The position numbers were made by a program, and so were the translations under genes. The notes under the pieces were generated by a model. It was not told where the DNA came from and made no database searches. It saw only the letters and a program-made list of their open reading frames with translations. Below, in pieces: positions 34,611 to 45,902 of a DNA stretch of 64,000 nt. Position 1 is the first letter of the stretch. Each line of letters opens with the position of its first letter. The stretch lies in contig CM054060.1 of NCBI GenBank assembly GCA_028641055.1, forward strand, positions 242,014,833 to 242,078,832, in the 5' to 3' direction. Origin of the DNA: Alopecurus myosuroides (Eukaryota > Streptophyta > Magnoliopsida > Poales > Poaceae).

Positions 34611-35160
34611 AGTTGCACTGGAGGCTCCGGTGGTTTCACCGGAGGCTCCGGTGGCCTTCTTCTGTGCGTAGGCGTGCAGCTCAAATCTGTTCTTTGCTTG
34701 GGCCAAAAAGGCGGAGGGTCCGGTGGATTTGGCAGAGGCTCCGCCCACCGGAGCTGCACCGGAGGTTCCGGTGGGGCCTCCACCCTTATCCAACAGAGCC
34801 CTGTTTTAGCGAAGGTGCCACCGGAAGCGCACGGGAGGCCAACCCCCCTAGCGCGCCAGTTGAGAGGGCGGAGCCTCCGCCCACCGGAGGCGCACCGGAG
34901 GTTCCGCTCTTATCCAACAGAGCACCATTTTGGAGGATCCTCCACCAGAAGCGCATCGGAGGCCAACCCCTTAGAAGGCCAGTGGAGATGGCGGAGGCTC
35001 CGGTGGCTTCAGCGAAGCTCCTTCCACCGGAAGTCCACCGGAGGCTCCGCTCTGGCCTCCGCTCGTATGCACCAGAGGGTGGTTTGGGCGGACCCACACC
35101 GGACCCGCACCGGAGGCTGGGGCGGAGGTTACGGTGGTTTCACCGGAGCCTCCGCTCTAT
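34611..35160. repeat. GC-rich palindrome array in Sirevirus 3' LTR
   Basis: Many copies of GGAGGCTCCGGTGG and CACCGGAGCCTCCGC, alternating in orientation so they can fold into hairpins. The 268-codon plus-strand frame here (34473-35279) arises from this composition and is not a gene. Confidence 0.85.
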
Positions 35161-35315
35161 GTAAAACTGCCTTCTCGGCTTTGTATCTTCTAGCTCTTTT
35201 CATTGCAACAAAATTTGTAGCCCATAGAATTTGTATACTTGATGAACCTAGGCATTTTCATGTATCAAATAAACATTAGTCCAATAGGTATGTTGTCACG
35301 GAAGATGATCTTTCA

Positions 35316-35328
35316 TTCTCCCCTTTTT
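35316..35328 (-). other. Polypurine tract of Sirevirus
   Basis: The minus strand reads AAAAAGGGGAGAA directly before the 3' LTR. Primes plus-strand DNA synthesis. Confidence 0.85.
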
Positions 35329-35978
35329 GGTAATTGATGACAACATCCCTATTTGCATAATTAAATACACAACATGAACGGAGATCCCCCTAAAGGTATG
35401 CTCCTTTCATGTTGAGAGAATTTAGACGCAATGGTTATATGAACATATTAATAATAATAGTGAGCACACAACATATAATATAATAAGTTCATAAGCTCAT
35501 AAAGCATAATACGAGGTTCACGACACATAAGAATTTAAACATCCAAGTTTCCAAATGAAAAACCAAACTCCCTCAAGCAAGAGAAAGATGCAAATTGAAA
35601 TCCATGCTTGAGGGAGAACCATGCAAATACCCGCTCCTAATAGATAGATGTCTCTCCCCCTTTGGCATCAAGATACCAAAAGAGGGAGAAACCGATGCTA
35701 ACGCCCCGAAGATCACTCGGAGGAGATATCCATGCTCGGAGAGGGGGCACGGCAACGAGAACTAGTGGCTTCTTATCCTTCTTCTTCAGACCACTCAATC
35801 AAGTTTCCCTTGGCGTCCTTGGCTTGCCACTTGTCCTAGTTGGTGATTCTAGGAAGAACCGGGGAATCCAAGGAGTCGCCACCATCACGACGAAGCTGGC
35901 GAGCTGCCTGTGCTGCATTGAGGTGCTTGAGCTCCTTATCATAGTGGGCTTCCCATTGTCGTTGCTCGATATTTTTGT
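35329..35978 (-). other. Non-coding segment between extra ORF and 3' LTR
   Basis: I see no conserved coding signal in these 650 bases apart from the degenerating tail of the extra ORF. Confidence 0.5.
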
Positions 35979-37159
35979 TTAACTTGAACACCTTCTTGAG
36001 TGCCCTAGCCATCCACTTAAAGGCATTGTCAGAAGGAGGAGGGCAAGAGGGACCGTCCTCTTCTTCTTCTTCCTCGTCAATGATGACACGAGGTTTGGCC
36101 TTGTTCTTGCGAGGGCAGGAGTGGGATGCTCAGGGGGCTCGGTGTGGTCCTTCATGAGGAGTTTCTTCTCCATGTCAGGAATCCAATTAGCATCATCAAA
36201 TGGTTCATCCGGGAACTTTTCCACCCACACATGCAAGATGATCTTCATAATGAAAGGCCCAAAGCAAGCATTCTTGCGGTTGACAACGGCGTGCCATAGC
36301 TCATTCCATATATAGTCAAGCACATCGAGCTTCTGAGTGGAACCGGCAAGCCGCTTCTCATGAGTGAGAAGCATGAGATTCTTCAGAAAGCCTTGGATCT
36401 CATCAACATTCCCCGCCTTAGGGTTGATGGTCTTTCGATAGATGCGGAGCATGACATCATAAGTGGGATAGAGACCCTTGACAAACCCAACAGTGAATCT
36501 CTTCAGTGGTACAGAGGGGTGAGTTTATCCTTGGCAACAGATGTAGTGTTGATGTTGTGGACACGGAACCAACCATTGTTGAACTCCTCACCACCTGCAA
36601 ACGGTCCAAAATCCGGGTATCCTCCAAGAATAGTTCCAACGTCAGACCACTTGATTGTCAGCTGCCTTCACTGTGTCATCCAAAGAAGATTACGCTCGGT
36701 CTCATTGGTGAGATGCACTGTGGCCAAGAACTGACAAACTAGATCTTCATCATAGTCTTGTTGGACACTCATGATGGGAGCAAGTCCAAACTTCTCAACA
36801 AGCTCAAGTACCTCCCCAAAATAGTTGGGGTTCCTTTCCATATGCCCAAAATTAATTGCATGTTGAGGAGCAACATTCTCCTTGGGCTTCCTAATCAAAA
36901 TCTCGTGATAGATTTGGCTCTGAAAGACAGTGTGGAAGCGAGCATCCTTACCCCGGAACTGTGGCATCAAGCGGTCGCGGTCAATGACATACGGGTTCTC
37001 GCGACGTTCTTTCAAGAACGCCGCCTCAGACATCTTGGAAGCGGTCTTCTCCTTACGAGACAACAACTTCTCGGTAGCCAGGAATCTCTTGCGCTTTGGC
37101 TGAGATGGGTCCAGAGTTTCTTCAGTTTCATCGACCCTACGAGCCTTGCGACGACCCAC
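35979..37159 (-). pseudogene. Extra 3' ORF of Sirevirus (env-like position)
   Basis: The frame starts MGRRKARRVDETEE with a basic, nuclear-localisation-like N-terminus (PKRKRF, about residue 21). It continues through ARFHTVFQSQIYHEIL, NPNYFGEVLELVEKFGL and VCQFLATVHLTNETERN to a TGA at 36668. Homology continues (WSDVGTILGYP, then after a frameshift near 36515 VMLRIYRKT, LDVLDYIWNELWHAVVNRKN) to a Lys-rich end. I recognise the fold type as the 'putative plant transposon protein' domain common in plant retroelement 3' ORFs. I see no signal peptide or transmembrane span, so an envelope function is not supported here. One stop and one frameshift break it. Confidence 0.65.
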
Positions 37160-38239
37160 GCTCTTGTAACGAGTGCCCTTGCCTTTGGAGCCGGAAGCAT
37201 CTAAGAAAGAAATAGAAAGGATAGCATGAAGAAAAGGTAATGCTCAAGTTTATAAAGACGCACAAAGCCAAGGAACAAAGATATAGATGGTATTAGGGTT
37301 GGATAACTAGGGTTAGGGCATACGACAAATCCACCCTAAAACCGTAACGATTCAAGCCTAATACTCACTATCTAGGTTGCTAGTGTTTGTACTCGTGATC
37401 TCCTACTCCCAAAACTCCAAATCCACACATCTAGATGTTAAGAACATGGAACTCTTATGCATCCCCATCCGTCAACTAGATGAGAGAGAGAGAGAGAGAG
37501 AGCACATACCCGCACCATCCATGGTGGAAAGGAAGGAGGAAGAAGATCCCGGGGTGGTCCAAGGCAAGAAGGAGGGCTCCCGGCGGTGGAGCACCCAAAT
37601 CCGGCGGCGGAAACCTTGGGGGCGGCGGCGGTTGTGGGGGAGAAGAGGGACGGCGAGTGGGGGGAAATAAGATTGGATCTTAGTTGACCCCCGCTCGCCC
37701 TAGATCTTATCCCGCGGAACTGCCTCGGGCGGAGCCTCCGGTGGTTTCACCGGAGCCTTCGCTCCCCGCCCAGCGGAGCCTCCGCCCGACCAAGTTTTCG
37801 CGCGCCAAGATCATAAAAACATGAGAATTAAGAATGGAATAATGATTTGGGCAAAGGAAGCTTGGGCTGAAAATTAGTCACTAATATACGAGAGACGTTA
37901 CTCGAAGGGGTTCGCAAGATGCAAAAGGATAGAAGACCGAACCCGCACGAGTTGACAAGGGGGAAGTATGATACGCGTGAAAGAGCCAAAAAATACCAAA
38001 GGTCGGTGGCCGAAGCACCATGTTTGAGTGTGTACTTTGGCATCGCGAAGATATATCTTGGGTCAAAACTACTACTCAAATTAAGCACAGTAAGTCACAA
38101 ATTGACTGGATATGCAATGATGAATTGATTTCCGCATAATAAGAGGAGTGTATACTCATGAGTTGAGTAACGCTCCCCCTATTTCCGTGCCTACATCCAA
38201 ACCTAATAGCATGCATAATGAAGTTACATATGCAAGGTT
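37160..38239 (-). other. Spacer between RNase H and extra ORF, with GA repeat and internal palindromes
   Basis: Non-coding. Contains a (GA)n tract at about 37482-37502 and, at 37728-37795, three units of the LTR-type palindrome (GCGGAGCCTCCGGTGG, TTCACCGGAGCC, AGCGGAGCCTCCGCCC). Its place just upstream of the extra ORF suggests a promoter or splice-control segment for that ORF. Confidence 0.55.
37728..37795. repeat. Internal copy of LTR palindrome units
   Basis: Same GGAGCCTCCGGTGG/CACCGGAGCC motif as the LTR arrays, found outside the LTRs, 570 bp upstream of the extra ORF start. Confidence 0.75.
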
Positions 38240-38800
38240 TCAAGTGAAGTTGGAAGAATCGATGACATTTAGTTCATTCCTCAAAGCTCGAAATCTTGGT
38301 TCATCAAGGGACTTCGTGAAGATATCGGCAAGTTGATCCTTGGTGGAGACATATGAGAGATCAATATCACCTTTCTCAACATGATCCTGAATGAAATGAT
38401 GACGGATCTCAATGTGCTTTGTCTTGGAGTGAAGAACGGGGTTGTAGGCGATCTTGATAGCACTCTCATTATCACAAAGAAGAGGCACCTTGTCAAAATG
38501 AATACCATAATCCTTCAAGGTTTGCCTCATCGAAAGCAATTGGGCACAACGACTTGCCGCGGAGATATACTCGGCCTCGGTGGTGGAGAGAGCAATGCAG
38601 CTCTGCTTCTTTGAAGACCAACATACCAAGGAGCGGCCAAGGAATTGGCACCCCCCGGACGTGGACTTCCTATCTGTCTTCTCTCTCGCAGCATAATCCG
38701 CATCCAAATATCCAATGAGCTGAAAGCTTGAACCCTTGGGGTACCAAAGACCGAAATTTTGGATATGAACTAAATATCGAAGAGGCTTGAAACCTTGCAC
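38240..38800 (-). pseudogene. Copia RNase H (C-terminus of Pol)
   Basis: An open frame of 186 codons with GYLDADYAAREKTDRKSTSGG, STTEAEYISAA, LLCDNESAIKIA and the terminal DQLADIFTKSL block, which is the copia RNase H domain that removes RNA from the RNA-DNA hybrid. The Asp and Glu of the active site are present. It is separated from RT (ends about 39110) by a stretch with stops. Confidence 0.9.
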
Positions 38801-40186
38801 ATTTACCTACGCTATTCATGATATCCGGTCTAGATGCACAAAGGTAGAGCAAAGAGCCAATCATGGAGCGCTATACCTTTTGATCTACCTCTTTACCGTT
38901 GGGGTCGGGTTTCAAGTCGGTGGTCGTGGACATGGGAGTCTTCATAGGCTTGGCATTATTCATATTAAATCTCTTGAGCATGTCTTGAGTGTATTTGGCT
39001 TGTTTGATGAAGGTTCCTTCATGATATTTATTCACTTCAAAGCCAAGGAAGAACGATCAAACTCTCCCATCATAGACATCTCAAACCTATCGTTCATAAG
39101 CTTGCAAAACTACTCATTGAACAAGGTGTTAGTAGACCCAAAAATGATGCCATCCACATAGAGTTGGCATATGAACAAGTCACCTCCAACCGTCTTGGTA
39201 AAGAGGGTGGGATCGATTAAACCAACATTAAACCCACGATCCACTAGAAACTCTTTAAGGTGCTCATACCACGCACGTGGAGCTTGTTTAAGTCCATAAA
39301 GCGCCTTATCGAGATTATAGACATGATCGGGGTGGTTGGGATCCTCGAAACCTGGAGGTTGCTTGACATATACTAACTCATTAATGGGACCACTGAGGAA
39401 AGCACTCTTAACATCCATTTGTTGTAACTTGAAATTATGATGAGATGCATAAGCAAGTAAGATGTGAATGGATTCAAGACGAGCTACGGGGGAAAAGGTT
39501 TCACCGAAGTCAATACCTTCGACTTGGGAAAAACCTTGAGCCACCAATCTTGCCTTGTTGCGAATGACAATACCATCTTTGTCTTGCTTGTTCTTTAACA
39601 CCCACTTGGTGCCAATAATTTTTTTGCAATCCTTAGGTCTTGGCACTACTTTCCACACTTTGTTGCGCTCGAAGTTATTGAGTTCATCATGCATGGCTTC
39701 AAGCCAATCTTGGTCTTCGAGTGCTTCATAGACCTTCTTGGGTTCAATGAAAGAGACAAAAGCATGAGCCTTGCTAAAATCTGCCAATTGCCTCCTAGTG
39801 ACCACTCTTCCACGAACTTGCCCAAGAATCTTGTCCTCCGTGTGACCCGCTCGTTCAAGATTCTCTAGCCTTCTCTTTGTTCTTCGTGCTAGCATCTCCT
39901 CCAAAGATTCCTTGGATATATATTGAGAATCACCTTCTTCATCAGAGACATGTCCATCTTCATTTTTTCCTTGATCAATAATGGGTGACAGATCACCACT
40001 AGGTTGAGCTCTCTCAACAATTATGGAATCTTGATCATGATTAAGATGAGTAGCTTGGCCTTGATTGCTCGTTTGGCCTTCATCATTAACTTGAGGGCTT
40101 GGTGTATCTTGTTGAGTAGCTTGATCATCAATGGGTGTAGTCAATGGCTCCACTTGAGTGGGGCATAGTCCTTCTCGCTCCGTCAT
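38801..40186 (-). pseudogene. Copia reverse transcriptase (active site changed)
   Basis: A 358-codon frame (40186-39110) with [59 protein letters not shown] and [15 protein letters not shown], the complete copia RT fingerprint. The catalytic motif reads [10 protein letters not shown] near 39150, so the second Asp of YVDD is Gly and polymerase activity should be lost. The acidic N-terminal 130 residues are the variable linker after integrase. The remaining part (39109-38801) carries several stops. Confidence 0.9.
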
Positions 40187-40272
40187 CTGGTAACCCTCGA
40201 TGGGGATTATTTCACCAATCCCCGTTCTTCTTATGATGATGGGAGGAATTGCATCTCCTACAACACCATGAT

Positions 40273-41418
40273 CTATACGCCAAATTGGGAGCTGTTATCC
40301 TCATCAAACACCACTTCTATATCTTCTTCAACTTGTCTGGTGGACTTGTTGTAGACTCTATAGGCGTGAGCGTCTGTGGCATGGCCAACAAAGATACCCT
40401 CATAAGATTTGGTCTCAAATTTTGACAATCGTTTACCTTTCTTGCGAATGAAGCACTTGAAACCGAAGACCTTGAAGTAAGATACATCCAGTTTCTTGCC
40501 CATGAGAATCTCATAGGGACTCTTGTTCAATATCTTGCGAAGATATAACTGGTTGGTAGCATGACATGCGGTGCAGACGGCTTCGGCCCAAAAGTTATAG
40601 GGAGAGGAGAAGTCCTGCAATCATAGTCCTAGCCGCATCCATCAAAGTCCGGTTCTTTCTCTCTGCAACACCATTTTGTTGAGGGGTATAAGGAGTGGAA
40701 TATTGATTATCAATGCCTTCTTCACTAAGAAAACCCTTAATGGTGTAGTTCTTGAACTCCAAGCCATTATCACTCCGGATGGCCAATATGGTAGCATTGT
40801 GTTGGCCTCCACTAGAGTGATGAACTCGATGACTCTCTTTTGAGTCTCACTTTTCCTCTTGAAGAAATACACCCAACAATATCTTGAATAATCATCCAAA
40901 ATCACCAAGCAATACTTCTTTCCTCCGAGGCTATCATAGGATAGTGGACCAAAGATATCTAAGTGAATGAGCTCGAGAATTCTTGTGGTGGAGATAGTTG
41001 TCTTTGTTGGGTGAAGTTCTCCATGTTGCTTCCCAAAGGCACAAGAGCTACACACACGATCTTTAGCAAACTTAGCCTTGGTTAGTCCTAGAACGTGATT
41101 GCCACTTTGGAGGTCATGCAACATTCTCATATTGGTGTGGGCTAACCGGCGATGCCAAATCCACCCCACATCAACTTTAGCCATTAGGCATGTCGCGACA
41201 CACGTGTCTCCTTTAGAGAAGTCCACTACATACATGTCGTTCTCGACAAACCCAACAAAGGATACTTTAAGAGATGTTTCCCAAGTTACAATCACACTAT
41301 CTTTATTAAAGAACGAGGTAAAGCTACAATTCGCAAGTTGAAGAACGGACATCAAGTTATAGCCAAGGGACTCAACAAGGAGAACATTCTCAATTGATAA
41401 ATCATTTGAGATAGCCAC
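40273..41418 (-). pseudogene. Copia integrase (frameshifted)
   Basis: Three frames in series. 41418-40642 holds the HHCC zinc-binding region (HRRLAHTNMRMLHDL, CSSCAFGKQH), the first catalytic Asp (LIHLDIFGPLS) and DDYSRYCWVYFF. 40786-40595 holds the second Asp (RSDNGLEF) and the Glu region (QQNGVAERKNRTL). 40620-40273 holds the C-terminal GKKLDVSYFKVFG and SYEGIFVGHA blocks. All DDE residues can be found but two frameshifts separate them. It inserts element cDNA into chromosomes when intact. Confidence 0.9.
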
Positions 41419-41854
41419 CTTGCCTCGTCACAATACCTTAAGCTCGGACTTGTCACCAATAGTAACGCAATGGATATGAGGTAATGGGGGTTCAATATTA
41501 CTCATCGCGTCATAGCTTCCAGGTCATATGTTAGGATGCACCACTATCCACTGTCCATCTACCTGACCCGGAAGCACTTCCCTACAAGAGATCAATTTCT
41601 TGATTTAGGTACACATCCTTCAATGGGTCCTCTTTTGTTAGTAACAAGGGTCTTAGGAACCCAAATAGTCCTATGATAATCATCACCATAAGAAGTAACA
41701 ACGTATTTAGCATAAACATGTCCATCTCTAGATTACATAAGAACATAAGATGGGTTATATTTTCCGGCGAAGTCATTGTGAGTGATGCTCCCCCTAGAGG
41801 TATCACCACCCACAATGGCGTTGGTCTCCTTCTCTTTGGTCACCTCTCCCTCTT
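41419..41854 (-). pseudogene. Copia protease region
   Basis: The minus strand encodes WTVDSGAS followed by a stop and HMT at about 41555-41520, the aspartic-protease active site of copia elements broken by a TAA. Flanking frames are short. Confidence 0.75.
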
Positions 41855-43099
41855 TCACAAAGAAAACATTTTGAGAGGGAGAAGTGACACTCTTGGATTT
41901 CTTCTTTGACTTGGAAACAAATCAAGTCCTTCTTTTCCTTTCTTGGCTCCTTGAGAGCTTATGACATCATTGAGAATTTTCTCTTTTCCTACAATGTTAG
42001 TCGTAGTGCAAGAGGTAGGCATGATAACAATGCTATTATAGTAAGATATCACTTGTTTATTATATTGTTGAGCTAGAAGCTCGTTCCGAGACTTGGTGAG
42101 TTTGTCATGAATTTCTTTAAGAGACATGAACTCCTTTTCTAGTTTTTCATGATTCTCAACAAGTTCTTCATGAGATATTCCTAGCTTCAACTCTTCTTCT
42201 TCAAAGACTTTAAGTAAAGCAAGAGATTTTTCATTATCTTTCCTAAGCTTGGAAACACTAATAGCATAAGTATCTTGTAGACTAGATAGTCTCTCTTTGA
42301 GAGAGGCTCTCATGGATCTCTCTTCTTCAAGAGCTTATACAAGCTCATTGTCATGATTCTCGTGGATACCGCCATGGCTCTCCAAGGTCATGATGATTTC
42401 CTCGTTCTCATCTATGAGGGAGTTAGCATCATAAAGTTTCCTTAAGAGGGCCTTTACTTTTTCTTTAGTTTCACCTTAAAGACTACATAACCAAGATCCT
42501 AGATTCTTAGCCTCCTCGTCATCAACAACGTTTTCAACACAATCCAATAATGAGGAGAACTAGTGACAATAGACTTGGAGGTGGAAGATATTACCGCGGT
42601 GGCTTTTGCCATGAGACATGTAGGTCGGATTGATGTCTTCTCATTGGGGGATTCAAATAGAGAGACCAGTGAAGAGGAAGTCGTAGCTATGGCGACGTGG
42701 GCAACACCTACGACTTCATCTTATCCTTCATCTCCGAGTAGTATGTTTCCAATGTGAGGCCTTCTTGAACATATAGATCCCTTGGGACTCTCCTAGCGAG
42801 ATTCTTGTTTTGTGGAGCTTTGTTCTTGTCCTTGCGAACAAGCTTCCCTTCATTTTCTTCTCTTGGATCAAAACGACACTCCTTTATGAAATGGTTTGCA
42901 CTTCCACAATTGAAGAATGTCCTTGGCCGCTCTCCTTTCTTCCTTAGATCTTGTTCCTTGAAGGTCTAGGAGCGCCGGCCTTGTGAGCCTCCCATCTCTT
43001 CCAATAACCATGCATGGCAAGAGCGGTGCACTTATGAGCACCCTTGTATGTGTCTTCATAGTCCTCATCATCATCATCATCCTCATCAACTTCTTCTAT
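41855..43099 (-). pseudogene. Sirevirus Gag C-terminal part: zinc knuckle and coiled coil
   Basis: About 42905-42885 encodes FFNCGSANHFIKEC, a CCHC knuckle whose first Cys is Phe. 42313-41855 is an open frame of 152 codons with heptad-rich sequence (LKERLSSLQDTYAISVSKL, EELVENHEKLEKEFMSLKE), a long coiled coil typical of Sirevirus Gag and thought to act in particle assembly. Stops separate these pieces. Confidence 0.75.
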
Positions 43100-44158
43100 C
43101 TAAGCAATCGCCTTAGACTTCAAGGCGAGGTTTGGAGACTTTCCAACTCCTCTTGAGCGAGCGAGAGAGTCATCCGCGCTCTTGTGAGATAGGGATATGG
43201 CTATGAACTCACTAAGAACACCAATGGAGTTGAGAGAGTTGTAGTCGGATCTTGTTCGAATGCTAGTGGAGAGGTTCTTCTCTAATGGAGTTATGGCCTT
43301 GACAAACTTCCTCTTGATCCACAAATCGGAGATATCCTCTTTTCCAAACTCCCTTAATTGATTGTCAAGGGTGACAACTCTTCTATATAGCTCCTCGGGA
43401 CTTTCGTATTCAAGCATAACGAAGTTCTCAGACTTGTTAAGAGCAACATCATATTTGGATGATTGGATGCTAGCATTGCCTTGGAACAAGGTGTCAATTT
43501 TATCCCAAGCCTCCTTGGTGGTCTTGATACCACGGATGTGTTCAAGATGTTCTCTTGGGAGAGCCTTTTGGATAGTGACAAGAGCGGTCTTGTTGAGTTG
43601 AAATTCCACATGTTCTATTGGAGTCAAGTTGCTTGGATCATGAGGGTGGAATCCATGGAGAATGCTTCTCCACAAAGCGGTGCAAGATCCTGAAATATGA
43701 GACTTCATATCGAACTTCCAAGATGAAAATTCATTAGTGTTAAGCATGTGAGGAACTCCAACATTAACCGTGTGTGGCATTGTGGCAATACGATGGATAG
43801 AATCATAATTGGGAGGTGATGGAACTTTAGAGTGAGATCCTGAACCGTTAGCCGATTGAGACTTGGAGCCTTCGGAGCTCCCACCGCTCTTAGCCTTTTT
43901 ATCCGCTTTTGCTTTGGCTTTCGCCTTAGCTAAAGCGATGTTAGCTTCCATTTCGGCGATGTCCGAAATGGACTCTTCATCCGAACTAACGTAATTGGTG
44001 GTGAGAGGTGGTTCCTCGGACTCCTTGGTTTTCCCCATCAAAGCCTCCATCATTTTATTTATGCTAGAAACCTCCGAACTAACACTAGAGCTAACCTTGG
44101 ACAATTCGGTTTGGATGGTTCCAACCTTTTCTTGTAGGTAAGATATAGTGTCGGCCAT
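43100..44158 (-). pseudogene. Sirevirus Gag N-terminal part (UBN2-type copia gag)
   Basis: A 352-codon frame from MADTISYLQEKVGTIQTEL, with an N-terminal helix, an Ala/Lys-rich stretch (ALAKAKAKAKADKKAK), a Ser-rich linker and the copia gag core (NEFSSWKFDMKSHISG, TTKEAWDKIDTLFQGN, YESPEELYRRVVTLDNQL). A TAG at 43100 cuts it before an acidic stretch (VDEDDDDDEDYED), so this copy encodes a truncated Gag only. The start is close to the primer-binding site, as expected. Confidence 0.88.
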
Positions 44159-44244
44159 TTTGGCGATTTACGCATTAGAACTTTCGGGGGCATTTTCATT
44201 GACCATTATACTCTTGGGTGGTTAAGCCCTTAGCAAGAGCCTAG

Positions 44245-44256
44245 GCTCTGATACCA
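44245..44256 (-). other. Primer-binding site of Sirevirus
   Basis: The minus strand reads TGGTATCAGAGC two bases after the 5' LTR, complementary to initiator Met tRNA. Confidence 0.92.
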
Positions 44257-44258
44257 AT

Positions 44259-45695
44259 TGAAAGTGCACTACGGTCAACTAGAGGGGGGTGAATAGGTTG
44301 ACTACCAATTTTCTTTTCTTTTCCTTTCAGTGGGGCTAAGCAAGATAAGATAAGGTTCTCAAGATGTGCATCTAGGTGAGCAACCTATGTGGACAAGATA
44401 ATATACGCAACGGAAGTAAAATGAAAGGTAGCAAGTTAAACCACAAGTGTAAACAAGGAGACAAGGATATGATTCCCGTAGTTCCTTCTCATGAGAAGTA
44501 CGTCTACGCTGGAGAGGTGGGGAGCGACCTAGGCACTCCTCAATAGCACGGTTGTGCACACCTTATTCTCCTTGAGCTTCTCCGGTGAGGGAGATTCTCG
44601 TTTCCACTATGAGGTCCACTTGGAGGCGTTGACCAAACCTTTACACGAGCTCGAGGTCACTCCACAAGATGGATGGAGGCTCTCAAGCAATCCGAAGCTT
44701 CTTGCAACAAGGTGGAAGCTACAAGCACCAGATCTACTAAGGTTTCTAGTCCTCAAGTAGGATTCTAGATCTACTAGGTTGTGGTGGATGGATTCGAAAT
44801 TCCTTCGGTGGAAGTGTGGATCTAGGTCTCCTATAGCTCTGCACAAAGTATGGGAGTGAGTGGGTGGACGGGGAGGGAGATCTAGGTGGGTCAAGCTTTC
44901 ATTAATGGCTAGGAGAGAGAATGGAAAAAGCTTAGAATTTATGAGGAAGGTCCCACAAGTGGCCGTTGTGCAGTCCAGTTGCACCGGAGGCTCCGGTGGC
45001 CTTCTTCTGTGCACAGGCACGCAACCCAGCTCTGTTCTTTGCTTGGGCCAGAAAGGCGGAGGGTCCGGTGGATTTGGCGGAGGCTCCGCCCACCGGAGCT
45101 GCACTGGAGGTTCCGGTGGGGCCTCCGCCCTTATCCAACAGAGCCATGTTTTAGCGGAGGTACCACCGGAAGCGCACTGGAGGCAAACCCCCCTAGCGCG
45201 CCAGTTGAGAGGGTGGATCCTCCGGTGGATTCACCGGAGCCTCCGCCCACCGGAGGCGCACCGGAGGTTCCGCTGGAGGATCCGCTCTTATCCAACAGAG
45301 CACCATTTTGTTAGATCCTCCACCAGAAGTGCACCGGAGGCCAACCCCTTAGAGGGCCAGTGGAGATGGCGGAGGCTCCGGTGGCTTCACCGGAAGCTCC
45401 GCCCACAAGAGGTCCACCGGAGGCTCCGCTCGTATGCACCACAGGGTGGTTTGGGCGGACCCACATCGGACCCGTACCGGAGGCTGGGGCAGAGGTTCCG
45501 GTGCTTTCACCGGAGCCTCCTCTCTATGTAAAACTTCCTTCTCAGCTTTGTCTCTTCTAGCTCTTTTCATTCCAACCTAATTTCTAGCCCATAGAATTTG
45601 TATACTTGATGAACCTGGGCATTTTCATGTATCAAATAAACATTAGCCAATAGGTATGTTTTCATTTAATTATCAAAACGGAAGATGATCTTCCA
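44259..45695 (-). repeat. 5' LTR of Sirevirus
   Basis: 1437 bp, same ends as the 3' LTR. The palindrome array occupies about 44978-45525. The segment carrying the TATA box in the other LTR (34557-34585) is missing near 44945. Confidence 0.9.
44978..45525. repeat. GC-rich palindrome array in Sirevirus 5' LTR
   Basis: Same alternating GGAGGCTCCGGTGG/CACCGGAGCCTCC units as at 34611-35160, with different small indels, so the arrays have drifted independently. Confidence 0.85.
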
Positions 45696-45902
45696 TTGGC
45701 TAAATGGAAAGGTGGGGAATGGTCTCAAGCAACAAATTCACGGAACAAATCCACGAAAAACTCAAAAAATCCATAGATCGGTCGAAATTCCTTTTTGGCT
45801 ATTTTTGGTGAAATTTTCGAATTTATGGTGGAAGAAGATATTTTTGGTGGAAAGGGAGATAGTGGGGGTCGAATTCATATCAATCTAATTCTCGATACCA
45901 GA
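45696..45902 (-). other. Leader and primer-binding site of minus-strand gypsy (relic 2)
   Basis: The minus strand reads TGGTATCGAG (45900-45891), two bases after an LTR end ATAACA at 45903. This is an initiator-Met-type primer site with changes at its 3' side. The leader is cut by the Sirevirus at 45695/45696 and probably continues at 33869. Confidence 0.55.

Larger units (their letters stand above)
33870..35315 (-). repeat. 3' LTR of Sirevirus
   Basis: 1446 bp. Plus-strand ends are TGAAAGTGCAC and GATGATCTTTCA. It differs from the 5' LTR by many substitutions and several indels. Contains a TATA box and a palindrome array. Confidence 0.9.
33870..45695 (-). mobile_element. Sirevirus (Ty1/copia, Maximus/SIRE-like) retrotransposon
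   Basis: A complete 11.8-kb element in minus orientation: 5' LTR 44259-45695, primer-binding site for initiator Met tRNA, gag with coiled coil, protease, integrase, RT, RNase H, an extra ORF, polypurine tract, 3' LTR 33870-35315. The copia gene order (integrase before RT), the long coiled-coil gag and the extra 3' ORF are Sirevirus features. Multiple stops and frameshifts, a changed RT active site and diverged LTRs show it is inactive. Confidence 0.92.

Noticed and set aside
34473..35279. 268-codon plus-strand open frame
   Set aside because: It lies across the palindrome array of the Sirevirus LTR. The Gly/Ser/Arg-rich translation follows from the GGAGGCTCCGG repeats, and the matching frame in the other LTR is disrupted differently.
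42563..42757. Plus-strand ORF in the Sirevirus gag region
   Set aside because: Short, antisense to gag, no conserved motif.
44245..44256. tRNA gene signals near LTRs (also 15578 and 51726)
   Set aside because: Only the 12-base primer-binding complement is present, without A and B boxes or cloverleaf sequence.
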